Origin: Saccharibacillus sacchari DSM 19268
GTDB taxonomy: Bacteria > Bacillota > Bacilli > Paenibacillales > Paenibacillaceae
Direction of reading: 5' to 3'
Assembly: GCF_000585395.1 (NCBI RefSeq)
Contig: NZ_KK073875.1
Location: forward strand, 1,635,774-1,699,773
Length of the DNA: 64,000 nt
The notes under the pieces were generated by a model, which worked only from the letters and a program-made list of their open reading frames with translations, was not told the origin of the DNA and searched no databases. Positions 9,026-16,414 of the stretch are shown piece by piece; the stretch's first letter is position 1; every line of letters starts with the position of its first letter. Position numbers and translations under genes: made by a program.

Positions 9026-9084
9026 GGATTAAGGCAAGAAAACAGCTTGAATGCTTACCATTTGATGACTCTAAAAGGCTTCGC

Positions 9085-9813
9085 TTACGACATAATTCCG
9101 CTGCCGCGCATGTTTTCTTGGCGTTCGGCTTCGGTGCGGCCGCCGAGGCGGCGTTGTTTGCGGTGGCGCCAGTATTCGAAGACGCCGATCGTCAGGGCCA
9201 GCCAAGCTCCGCTGGCGACGTAGCCGCCGATGACGTCGCTCGGGTAATGGACGCCGAGATAGATGCGGCTAAGGCCGATGGTCAAGGTCAACAGAATACA
9301 GGCAGCAAGCGCGGCGATGCGAATCACACGGGGGCGAATCATGCGCCAGAGCAGATAAGCCAGGATGCCGTAGAGCGCGAATGCTCCCATGGAGTGGCCG
9401 CTCGGGAAGCTGAATGAATATTCTTGAGCCAGGCGATTAATATCCGGACGTTCGCGTTGGAACAAATTTTTAAGCAAAATATTGATCAGCGCGCTTCCTC
9501 CGGTCGCGACCAATACCAGCAGCGGTTCCCAGCGAAGACGCGGCACGACGAGCAGGAACAGCAGCAGGATCAGCTCCAACACGATAACCACTTTGGTCGA
9601 TCCGATCCAGGATAACGTCTCCGCCGCAGCCGTCCATCCCGGCGATTCCTGCGCTTGAATCCGCCCGATCCATTTATGGTCAAAATCAATGACGCCCTGG
9701 CTGCCCGAACTGACCAACATCGCGATTAGCACAAATGCCACGGTTAGCACGCCGAAGCCCATAAAACAAAGAGCCGTATGCCTCATCGAGGCTTTCGTTT
9801 TCCATCTTTCCAT
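9085..9813 (-). CDS. PAP2-family membrane phosphatase
   Basis: A 242-residue membrane protein with the three PAP2 phosphatase motifs: KNLFQRERP (115-123), PSGHS (137-141) and SRIYLGVHYPSD (182-193), in which the two histidines form the catalytic pair. About six hydrophobic segments surround them. Family members in Firmicutes dephosphorylate undecaprenyl pyrophosphate (BcrC) or phosphatidylglycerophosphate (PgpB) on the outer face of the membrane; the sequence alone does not decide between these. The ATG at 9813 follows GGAGGA. Transcribed alone toward a shared terminator. Confidence 0.88.
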   Translation of the reverse strand: MERWKTKASMRHTALCFMGFGVLTVAFVLIAMLVSSGSQGVIDFDHKWIGRIQAQESPGWTAAAETLSWIGSTKVVIVLELILLLFLLVVPRLRWEPLLVLVATGGSALINILLKNLFQRERPDINRLAQEYSFSFPSGHSMGAFALYGILAYLLWRMIRPRVIRIAALAACILLTLTIGLSRIYLGVHYPSDVIGGYVASGAWLALTIGVFEYWRHRKQRRLGGRTEAERQENMRGSGIMS

Positions 9814-10039
9814 TCCTATTCCTCCGAGTTCATCTTGAAGTAAGCGTGCCTAAAAAAACACTGCCGGAGTCGCCTTCTATATCACTTGGCGGCATCGAAT
9901 CCCCATCATACCACCCAGCCGACTTTACATTCAATTTACGTTCTTCTCGACATATCTAAACACTTCCCGCCAAATCAATGCTGAAATCCCTTGCCCAGAA
10001 ATCATACCATCCCTCTGACTCTCCATTTTCCTCAACAAA

Positions 10040-10072
10040 AAAACCTCCCCGCCGTAGCGAAAAAGGTTTTTA
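10040..10072. terminator. possible terminator hairpin in the 9814-10368 spacer
   Basis: AAAAACCT (10040-10047) and AGGTTTTT (10065-10072) form a short A/T-flanked stem. The 555-base spacer otherwise holds only this hairpin and the family A repeat. Confidence 0.5.
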
Positions 10073-10164
10073 TGAGACCTGAGCCTTCCCGTTAAGCGAA
10101 GGAATGATTTTCCCTTACAACAACCCCAAAGCTGAAGCCCTTTTGAAATTCCGCCCTTCCCCGG

Positions 10165-10335
10165 AAAGCCCAGCGGAGGGAGTAATTCAGTGAAGGAGCT
10201 GAAGCATTTCGAAGAAATCCACTTCGGAAGCCTATGCTATAGTTCGCCTTTGTATTTGGGAAGCATCCTTATTCAAATCAAATCCAGCTTCCCAAATGCA
10301 ACACGCGACCGGAACGAATTTCTCCCGCAGCGCCA
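10165..10335 (-). repeat. nested-hairpin repeat, family A copy 2
   Basis: Read on the minus strand it begins CGCTGCGGGAGAAATTC and ends GAATTACTCCCTCCGCTG, with an inner stem TTTGGGAAGC / GCTTCCCAAA and the invariant CAAAGGCG. It is closely related to copy 4 at 23429 along its entire length, with a longer insertion before the right arm. It sits just downstream of mntH, where it could also serve as a terminator. Confidence 0.75.
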
Positions 10336-10368
10336 CGCTCCCACCGAACAGGACTTTCAACCCCGGCT

Positions 10369-11700
10369 TCAGAAACTCTCCACCACCAAAAACACGTTCA
10401 GCGCAATCACCAGCGCCGCGATCGCCCAGCCCAGAATCTTCGTGATCGGCCGATTCACGAGCCCGCCCATCAGCTTACGGTCGCCCGTGAACATCATCAG
10501 CGGCACAAGCGCGAACGCGATCCCGAACGATAGAATCACCTGACTCGTAACCAGCGCTTGCGTCGCATTGATTCCCGAAATGATCAGTACGAGCGGCGGC
10601 GTCATCGTGATCGCCCGGCGCAGATACAAATTGATCCGTTTATTGATAAAGCCCTGCATGACCACGTCGCCCGACATCGTACCCACCGACGAACTCGACA
10701 GACCGGCAATCAGCAGCCCTAAGCCGAACGAGATCGCAGTCGCGGGACCGGCCAATTCTCTAAAGTGAATAAATGCTTGATCCAGTTCTTCAACGACCAG
10801 GCCGTTTTTGAAGAACAACGCGGCGGCAATGATGAGCATTGCCATATTCACAGCTCCGGCCACGACCATCGCGAACACGATGTCGAAAAATTCAAGCCGG
10901 AAAATCTTTTTCTTCTCTTCCTCGTTACGGCCGACAATCCGATTTTGCGTCAGCGACGAGTGCAGATAGATGGCGTGCGGCATAACCGTCGCGCCCAAGA
11001 TGCCTGCGGCGAGCATAATGCTTTCAGTCCCTTGGAACTGCGGCGTGAAGATGCCCATCGCTACGGCGCCCATATCCGGCTTCGCCATGAACACCTGGAA
11101 GGCAAAAGCCAATACGACAGCGACGACCATGCCCGCGATTCCGGTCTCAAGCGCCCGGAAGCCGCGGCGTTGAAGCTCCAAAATAGCGAACGAAGCGACG
11201 GCCGTAATCAACGCGGCAGGCAGCATCGGAATACCGAAGATCAGGTAAAGACCGAGCGCTGCCCCGATAAACTCGGCTAAATCCGTCGCGATAATGACCA
11301 ACTCGCTCTGAATCCACAAGAAGATCGAGACGCCTTTGGGGAAGCGGTCCCGTGCGACTTCCGGCAAGTTACGCCCTGTCGCGATCCCGAGCTTCGCCGA
11401 TAAGGCTTGTATCAATACAGCCATCAGGTTCGATCCGAAGATCACCCACAGCAGCATATATCCGTACTGCGATCCCGCCGTAATGTTGGTAGCAAAGTTG
11501 CCCGGGTCGATATAGGCTACCGCAGCTATAAAGGCCGGGCCGAGGAACGGCAGCAGCCGCTTGAGTCCTTTGGTTTCTCCGTTCAATACGGCTTGCGCGG
11601 CCAACTCGGTACGGGTTCTCGCTTCAGCCTGCCGACCGGCTGGCTCGTTGATTGTTTTTTCTCTCTGGCGCTCGGCTTTTCTTTCGATGTCTCTCTCCAT
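10369..11700 (-). CDS. mntH: Nramp divalent metal transporter MntH
   Basis: A 443-residue Nramp protein importing Mn(II), and often Fe(II), with protons. The first core helix carries the metal-binding motif DPGNFATN (65-72) and the sixth carries MPHAIYLHSS (about residue 245), which together form the binding site including the Mn-coordinating methionine. About eleven hydrophobic segments. The N-terminus has a charged, hydrophilic extension of about 45 residues (MERDIERKAERQREK...), longer than in most MntH. The ATG at 11700 follows GAGGTGAGG. A consensus promoter is present upstream, but I could not recognise an MntR operator. Confidence 0.92.
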   Translation of the reverse strand: MERDIERKAERQREKTINEPAGRQAEARTRTELAAQAVLNGETKGLKRLLPFLGPAFIAAVAYIDPGNFATNITAGSQYGYMLLWVIFGSNLMAVLIQALSAKLGIATGRNLPEVARDRFPKGVSIFLWIQSELVIIATDLAEFIGAALGLYLIFGIPMLPAALITAVASFAILELQRRGFRALETGIAGMVVAVVLAFAFQVFMAKPDMGAVAMGIFTPQFQGTESIMLAAGILGATVMPHAIYLHSSLTQNRIVGRNEEEKKKIFRLEFFDIVFAMVVAGAVNMAMLIIAAALFFKNGLVVEELDQAFIHFRELAGPATAISFGLGLLIAGLSSSSVGTMSGDVVMQGFINKRINLYLRRAITMTPPLVLIISGINATQALVTSQVILSFGIAFALVPLMMFTGDRKLMGGLVNRPITKILGWAIAALVIALNVFLVVESF

Positions 11701-11810
11701 GAATCCTCACCTCTTCGTCTCTATCTCTGTTTGATTCTGTATTTGTATTTCCTTGATCTACATTTGTTACCCTTACGCACGATTGTTTCCCCTGCGCAAC
11801 TTTTGAGTTG

Positions 11811-11839
11811 ATTATAGTCCTTTTCTTTCTATATGTAAA
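11811..11839 (-). promoter_or_regulatory. mntH promoter
   Basis: On the minus strand, -35 TTTACA (11834-11839) and -10 TATAAT (11811-11816) are separated by exactly 17 bases, about 110 bases before the mntH start. Confidence 0.75.
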
Positions 11840-11912
11840 CACTGCAATAAACAATTGTTTCATAAAAGCGAACTTTTTTTCATCTTTTTTCATCCCGCAT
11901 AACGGAAAGCAC

Positions 11913-11946
11913 AAAAAAGCGACGAAGCCTTAAGCCTGCGTCGCTT
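11913..11946 (-). terminator. terminator of the DUF402 gene
   Basis: AAAAAAGCGACG (11913-11924) pairs with CGTCGCTT (11939-11946); on the minus strand the stem is followed by a T tract. Confidence 0.75.
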
Positions 11947-11968
11947 AATTACATAACCGATCCGGATA

Positions 11969-12496
11969 CTAAGAGTGCTTCTGCTTCGACGTTTGGACTG
12001 CAATCCGCGCAATCCGATCTTCCAAACTCCCGTCAAACGGAAATACGTTCTGCCGGATCCGCTCCTGCAAATCGCTCAAAGCCTGCCGCGCATACGCCGC
12101 CAAATCGTTCGGGTAGTTCAGCCTGACACGATTCTCCTCAAACTCCTCTTCGTCCACCACATGCCAGCCCGATTCCTTATTCCACAACAGGTCCAGATCC
12201 AAATCAATAAACGAGACATCCGCTCCATCGCGTATACAAGGCTCCGAAATATTGCAATAAACCGAAATCACTTCACCGTCCAAAATATCGAAGCTGACCG
12301 TGAAGCCCTCTTGCAGCGCGTACACCTCCAGAGAAGCATGAGGAATCTTAAACGTCTGCCCTTTCGTATGGTGCTTAAGCGATCGGCCTGCTTTTCCTTC
12401 CGCGATCAGAAAGCCTTCCCGTTCTTCGAGCAAGGTCATTTCCCAATCATAATGCGCAATATTGCCGTATTTCATCGAATGCAGAAACAGTTTCAT
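11969..12496 (-). CDS. DUF402-domain protein (YgaC/FomD-like fold)
   Basis: A 175-residue protein with the DUF402 core: the SVYCNISEP strand followed by the acidic FIDLDLDLLW motif, in which family members bind divalent metal for nucleotide or phosphoester hydrolysis. Homologues include B. subtilis YgaC and the nucleoside-diphosphatase FomD; Staphylococcus Ntdp hydrolyses nucleoside tri- and diphosphates. Phosphatase activity here is an inference. The start at 12496 precedes KLFLHSMKYG; only 34 bases separate it from the upstream MarR gene on the same strand, so the two are probably co-transcribed. Confidence 0.78.
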   Translation of the reverse strand: MKLFLHSMKYGNIAHYDWEMTLLEEREGFLIAEGKAGRSLKHHTKGQTFKIPHASLEVYALQEGFTVSFDILDGEVISVYCNISEPCIRDGADVSFIDLDLDLLWNKESGWHVVDEEEFEENRVRLNYPNDLAAYARQALSDLQERIRQNVFPFDGSLEDRIARIAVQTSKQKHS

Positions 12497-12530
12497 TTTG
12501 CGACTCCTTTTCCGAAAACGAGATCCGCTT

Positions 12531-12983
12531 CTAATACTCGCGCGTCCCGCCGTTTTTCACCTTTTCCCAATCCGGTTCGACGTTGGCGCGCACCTTTTGC
12601 AGCAGCCGAAGCAGCGTTTCTTCTTCTTCGGCACTCAGTCCTTTGACCGCGGCGGCGTTGGAGTAATCGTCCTCTTTGCGCAGAAACGCGTACATTTCCT
12701 TACCTTTTTCCGTCGGGTACAGCGCTTTGTTCTTTCGGTTGTCGGACTCCTGCTCCTTCCGGATCAAGCCGCCCTGTTCCAGCTTGTCGATCGCGCGGGA
12801 AGCCGTCGAACGGTCCACCTTGACCATATAAACAATCTCTTCCTGAATGATTCCCGGATTTTCGCAAATGCGCACCAGATAGATATATTGATTTTTGGAA
12901 AGGCCGTATGGCTTGAATTCGATGTTGGAAATCGATTCGAAGCATCTCGCGATTGCCCCGACCTCCCGTAAAATATTGCCCAT
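12531..12983 (-). CDS. MarR-family transcriptional regulator
   Basis: A 150-residue winged-helix protein. The recognition helix region VDRSTASRAIDKLE and the wing with SDNRKNKALYPTEKG are standard MarR features; the N-terminal dimerisation helix contains one cysteine (IARCFE). Start ATG at 12983 after a GGGG-type ribosome site. A perfect inverted repeat (12994-13015) lies directly upstream in the short spacer shared with a divergent GNAT gene, which makes autoregulation and control of that gene likely. The DUF402 gene follows on the same strand. Confidence 0.9.
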   Translation of the reverse strand: MGNILREVGAIARCFESISNIEFKPYGLSKNQYIYLVRICENPGIIQEEIVYMVKVDRSTASRAIDKLEQGGLIRKEQESDNRKNKALYPTEKGKEMYAFLRKEDDYSNAAAVKGLSAEEEETLLRLLQKVRANVEPDWEKVKNGGTREY

Positions 12984-12993
12984 GACGCCCCCC

Positions 12994-13027
12994 TTTTATT
13001 GCAAACGCAATAAAAATATTGTATGCT
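12994..13027. promoter_or_regulatory. perfect palindromic operator overlapping the GNAT promoter
   Basis: TTTTATTGC (12994-13002), AAAC, GCAATAAAA (13007-13015) form 9-base perfect arms. The right-going promoter TTGCAA (12999-13004), 17 bases, TATGCT (13022-13027) has its -35 box inside the palindrome, so a bound MarR dimer would block it. This is a probable autoregulatory site. Confidence 0.7.
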
Positions 13028-13072
13028 TCCTTCAGCGTATTTATATTGAATTATACACAGGGGGCAGCAGAC

Positions 13073-13522
13073 ATGCAGTGGCATTTGAAATCTTTTGAAC
13101 AACTGAGCGGAGACGAACTTTACCGAATTCTTCGGGAACGGGTGGGCGTCTTTATGCTGGAACAGAACTGTTTGTACCCTGAGATCGACGGCAAAGACCC
13201 GCAATGCCACCATCTTTTTGCGGAAAAAGACGGACAAATCGCGGCCTATTGCCGATTGCTTCCTCCCGGTGTGGCGTACGCGCAGTCTTCGATCGGCCGC
13301 GTGCTGGTCAACGACGCCTTCCGCGGTCAGGGACTGGCTCAAGAGATGATGACGCGCGCGATCGCTTTCCTCACGGAAGAATCGGGCGAAAAGGAAATCA
13401 AGATTCAAGCCCAGCATTACCTCGAAAAATTCTACGGCTCGTTCGGCTTCCGTCCGATTTCGGAGGTCTATCCGGAAGACGGAATTCCGCACGTGGACAT
13501 GTTGAGGGGAGGAAACGCGTAA
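13073..13522 (+). CDS. GNAT N-acetyltransferase, ElaA type
   Basis: A 149-residue GNAT. The acetyl-CoA binding loop appears as VLVNDAFRGQGLAQEMM (motif A with RGQGLA), followed by the C-terminal AQHYLEKFYGSFGF segment characteristic of the ElaA/YjcF-like group. The ATG at 13073 follows a GGGGG stretch. Acetyl acceptors of these proteins are unknown. It is divergent from a MarR gene and overlaps in control with it through the palindrome in between. A family A repeat follows the stop codon. Confidence 0.85.
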   Translation: MQWHLKSFEQLSGDELYRILRERVGVFMLEQNCLYPEIDGKDPQCHHLFAEKDGQIAAYCRLLPPGVAYAQSSIGRVLVNDAFRGQGLAQEMMTRAIAFLTEESGEKEIKIQAQHYLEKFYGSFGFRPISEVYPEDGIPHVDMLRGGNA

Positions 13523-13546
13523 CTCGTTTCGGGAATCCTGTTCGCT

Positions 13547-13667
13547 GGGGAAGCGCGGGGGCGCTGCGGGGAAAATTCGTTCAAGACGCTGTCTCGCCTA
13601 ATAAAGCCTTCGGCTTTATTGGCTCAAAGGCGTCTTTCACTGAATTTCCCCCTTCGCTCTAGCTTCC
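13547..13667 (+). repeat. nested-hairpin repeat, family A copy 3
   Basis: Outer ends GGGAAGC (13547-13553) and GCTTCCC (13661-13667); core nearly identical to copy 1, including AAGACGCTGTCTCGCC, the AATAAAGCC apical stem and CAAAGGCGTCTTT. Copies 1 and 3 differ mainly in the outer arms, where pairing is retained. It lies between convergent genes. Confidence 0.8.
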
Positions 13668-13742
13668 CAAATGAACAGGGATTGCCCGATGCGCTACGCT
13701 GTCGGGAAGAGAGAAGAAAAAGAATGAAAAATCAAGTTCGGA

Positions 13743-14069
13743 TCAGAGGCGAATCAAGATCATGTACAGGATCGTGCCTGCGGCGATGGATAAGAACATG
13801 TTCTTTTTCCATAGATGCAGCCAGACGACCACGGCTACCGATACCAGTTCGGGCAGGCCGTGGGTTGCGGACAACAGATTGATGTCTTTCAGACTATAGA
13901 TGACCAACAGACCGATTGCCGCAGCGGGAAGGACGCGGCCGAGGTATTTGACGTATTCGGGCGTCGGACGGCCGGGAGGGAAGATCAGGAACGGCAGGAA
14001 GCGCGTCGCCATCGTGCCGAGCACGACGACGGCGATCGTCACTATTTGTTGGCTAACGGTCATCATCAT
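13743..14069 (-). CDS. azlD: AzlD-family branched-chain amino acid export subunit
   Basis: A 108-residue protein with about four hydrophobic segments (AzlD family). The conserved [10 protein letters not shown] near the N-terminus and the [12 protein letters not shown] segment are recognisable. It is the small partner of AzlC; together they export branched-chain amino acids or analogues such as 4-azaleucine. Its ATG overlaps the AzlC stop (ATGA type) and the ribosome site GGAGGT lies inside the end of azlC, so the two subunits are translationally coupled. Confidence 0.88.
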   Translation of the reverse strand: MMMTVSQQIVTIAVVVLGTMATRFLPFLIFPPGRPTPEYVKYLGRVLPAAAIGLLVIYSLKDINLLSATHGLPELVSVAVVVWLHLWKKNMFLSIAAGTILYMILIRL

Positions 14070-14794
14070 GCGGGACCTCCTTCTTCGGCTTCTGCCGTTT
14101 TGCGTTCCAAGGCTTTGCGCGTCAAGGTCAGCATGGCCAAGATCGCGATCATCGAAGGAATGATAAAGCGGTCCGGACCGAACAAGATCAGGCCGAGCAC
14201 CGAGATCGCGATGCCGATTACGGCGCTATCGTGGATTTTTTGCTTCATCCATTGTTCCACGAAGATTACGACGAACAGCGCGGTCATGACGAATTCCAGA
14301 CCTTTCAGGTCAAAGTTCACGAACGAACCGAGTACGCCTCCGACGGTGGCTCCGGCTACCCAATACGCATGGTTGAGCAGCGTCACGAAGAACATGAACC
14401 AGCCCCGATCCACGCCTTCCGGAATTTTGGCCGAGTAGTTGATCGAGAACGACTCGTCGCACATGCCGAAGATCAGATACGGCTTTTTCCAGCCTGTTCC
14501 TTTATATTTTTCCAACATCGAGATTCCGTAAAATAAATGCCGCGCGTTGACCATCAGCGTCAACAGCAGCGCTCCAAGCGGATTGAAGGCTCCGAGCAGC
14601 AACCCGACCGCCACGAATTCCATCGAACCGGCAAAGATCAGCAGACTCATCAGGAACGTCCAACCCGCGCCGAAGCCCGATACGTTCATGAATACGCCGT
14701 AGGCGATTCCGAGGAACATAAAACCGGCCAGAATCGGCAGCGTCACGGGAAATGCGGCGCGGAATGCTTTTGAGATTGTTGCATGTTCGTTCAT
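14066..14794 (-). CDS. azlC: AzlC-family branched-chain amino acid permease
   Basis: A 242-residue AzlC protein. Recognisable family segments are [19 protein letters not shown] (residues about 11-29), FAGSMEFVA and NARHLFYG. The ATG 14792-14794 is preferred because GAGAGGA lies 9 bases upstream; the longer frame starts without one. It forms the large subunit of the AzlCD exporter with the overlapping downstream gene. The MocR-type regulator gene is divergent across 115 bases that contain a 12-base-arm palindrome, a layout that strongly suggests regulation of azlCD by that protein. Confidence 0.9.
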   Translation of the reverse strand: MNEHATISKAFRAAFPVTLPILAGFMFLGIAYGVFMNVSGFGAGWTFLMSLLIFAGSMEFVAVGLLLGAFNPLGALLLTLMVNARHLFYGISMLEKYKGTGWKKPYLIFGMCDESFSINYSAKIPEGVDRGWFMFFVTLLNHAYWVAGATVGGVLGSFVNFDLKGLEFVMTALFVVIFVEQWMKQKIHDSAVIGIAISVLGLILFGPDRFIIPSMIAILAMLTLTRKALERKTAEAEEGGPA

Positions 14795-14848
14795 ATCGTA
14801 CATTCCTCTCTTCGCTTGTAAACTTATAAAGTTCATATTAGGCTCGTA

Positions 14849-14882
14849 AATCCATACAATCAATTATATAATTGTATGGATT
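14849..14882. promoter_or_regulatory. palindromic operator between azlC and the MocR gene
   Basis: AATCCATACAAT (14849-14860) and ATTGTATGGATT (14871-14882) are perfect inverted arms around a 10-base AT-rich centre. MocR/GntR proteins often bind such sites in divergent promoters. It is centred 44 bases before the regulator's start codon. Confidence 0.7.
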
Positions 14883-14909
14883 ACAATTTTGCGAGGAGTG
14901 AATAACCGG

Positions 14910-16298
14910 ATGCCGATCAATTCGTTTGTCGATTATCCGATGTCCTGGCGTCCCGAGCGGCGCGAGCTGAACCGTCCGATCTACCTGTCGCTGGCCCGGA
15001 TGCTGGAGCGCGATATTACAGAGGGCTTTCTGCCGCCGGGAACCAAGCTTCCGCCGCAGCGGGAATTGGCCGATTTTCTGGATATCAACTTCACGACCGT
15101 CACCCGCGCCTACAAGACCTGCGAGTTGAAAGGACTGCTGCACGCCGTGACCGGAAGCGGAACGTTCGTCTCGACCAACGCCGTTCGTTCCGTCACCATC
15201 TCGCGAGACCGCGTGCCGGTGGAATGTATCGATTTCGGCTTGGTGGCCTCGTTCGAGCAAAGCAACTTCATGATCGCCGAAGCGGTGAAAAAGGTAGCGG
15301 AAAAAGCAGGCGTCGAGCGCTTGCTCAACTACGACGACCCCGCCGGCATTCCGCATCAAAAAGAAGCCGCCCTCCGTTGGATGCAGCCGCTGGGCATCCA
15401 AGCCGCCATCGACCAGGTCGCGATCGTATCCGGTGCGCAAAACGCGTTGACGATCACGCTGCTGGCGCTGTTCGAACCCGGCAGCCGGATCGCCGTGGAC
15501 GAATATACGTATTCCAACTTTATCGAGCTGGCGAGATCGCTGCGGATCAAGTTGATTCCGATTCCCGGCGATGATTTCGGCATGCTTCCGGAGGAGCTGG
15601 ACAACGATTGCCGTAACATTGAGCTGCAAGGCGTCTTCTTGATGCCGTCGTGCTGCAATCCCACCGCGATCTTCATCCCCAACGCACGCCGAAAAGCATT
15701 GGCCGACGTGATCGAAAAACACGGTCTTATCGTCATCGAAGACGACATCCACGCGGCTCTGCTACACGGAACGACGCCGGAAGACGGCATCCCTCTCCGT
15801 CAGATGCTGCCCGAGCAGACCGTCTATATTTGCAGCACCAGCAAGTCGATCTGTTCCGGCCTGCGCGTCGCTTACGTCGTCTTCAGCGACGCCATGCGCG
15901 AGCGAATGCTTCGGGCGATCTACCACGTCAACGTTAAGACCTCTTCGCTCGACGCCGAAATCATCACCGAGATTATCGCGTCCGGGCGCGGAACCGACAT
16001 TGTCGCATACAAAAAATCGCTGGCGAAATCCGCCAACGATTTATTTGCCGACTATTTTCCCCAACCGGACGATCCCGGCCATCCGCTCAGCTTTTTCCGC
16101 TGGCTGCGTCTGCCGAATCCGGTCCATGCTTCGCGCTTCGAGAGCGATCTGCTGGCAAAAGGCGTGCGCGTTTTCCATTCGGAACGCTTTCTGGTCGGAA
16201 CGGCGTCGCGCGAGCAGCATGTGCGCGTCGCCTTATCGTCAACCGAATCGCGCGACGAGCTGCGGACAGGGCTTGAGATTCTTCGCAGCCATTTATGA
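14910..16298 (+). CDS. MocR-type GntR regulator with aminotransferase domain
   Basis: A 462-residue two-domain protein. Residues about 20-90 are a GntR winged helix (PPGTKLPPQRELADFLDIN, then TVTRAYKTCELKGLL). The remainder is a fold-type I aminotransferase domain with the PLP-binding lysine at residue 312 in STSKSICSGLRV. MocR proteins use PLP and an amino acid as effector rather than catalysing transamination. The ATG at 14910 follows GAGGAG. Located divergent from azlCD with a shared palindrome; the likely function is sensing an amino acid to control the exporter. The ligand is not known. Confidence 0.9.
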   Translation: MPINSFVDYPMSWRPERRELNRPIYLSLARMLERDITEGFLPPGTKLPPQRELADFLDINFTTVTRAYKTCELKGLLHAVTGSGTFVSTNAVRSVTISRDRVPVECIDFGLVASFEQSNFMIAEAVKKVAEKAGVERLLNYDDPAGIPHQKEAALRWMQPLGIQAAIDQVAIVSGAQNALTITLLALFEPGSRIAVDEYTYSNFIELARSLRIKLIPIPGDDFGMLPEELDNDCRNIELQGVFLMPSCCNPTAIFIPNARRKALADVIEKHGLIVIEDDIHAALLHGTTPEDGIPLRQMLPEQTVYICSTSKSICSGLRVAYVVFSDAMRERMLRAIYHVNVKTSSLDAEIITEIIASGRGTDIVAYKKSLAKSANDLFADYFPQPDDPGHPLSFFRWLRLPNPVHASRFESDLLAKGVRVFHSERFLVGTASREQHVRVALSSTESRDELRTGLEILRSHL

Positions 16299-16379
16299 TC
16301 GGAGTTCCGCGTGCGCCTTGTGCTGTTCGTTAGCTTTATCGGCAGCCCGTTTTTATCCCGAACAGCAAAGCTGAAAATC

Positions 16380-16414
16380 AAGGCTGCGATTCAGGAACGA
16401 ATCGCAGCCTTTTT
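16380..16414. terminator. terminator overlapping the acyltransferase stop codon
   Basis: AAGGCTGCGATTC (16380-16392) pairs with GAATCGCAGCCTTTTT (16399-16414). It serves the MocR gene on the plus strand; the stop codon of the minus-strand acyltransferase lies inside the hairpin. Confidence 0.8.

Noticed and set aside
9814-10368. hidden gene in a 555-base spacer
   Set aside because: Only a hairpin and a repeat are visible; no reading frame with a ribosome site.
10190-10543. 117-codon plus-strand ORF
   Set aside because: Begins in family A copy 2 and continues antisense to mntH.
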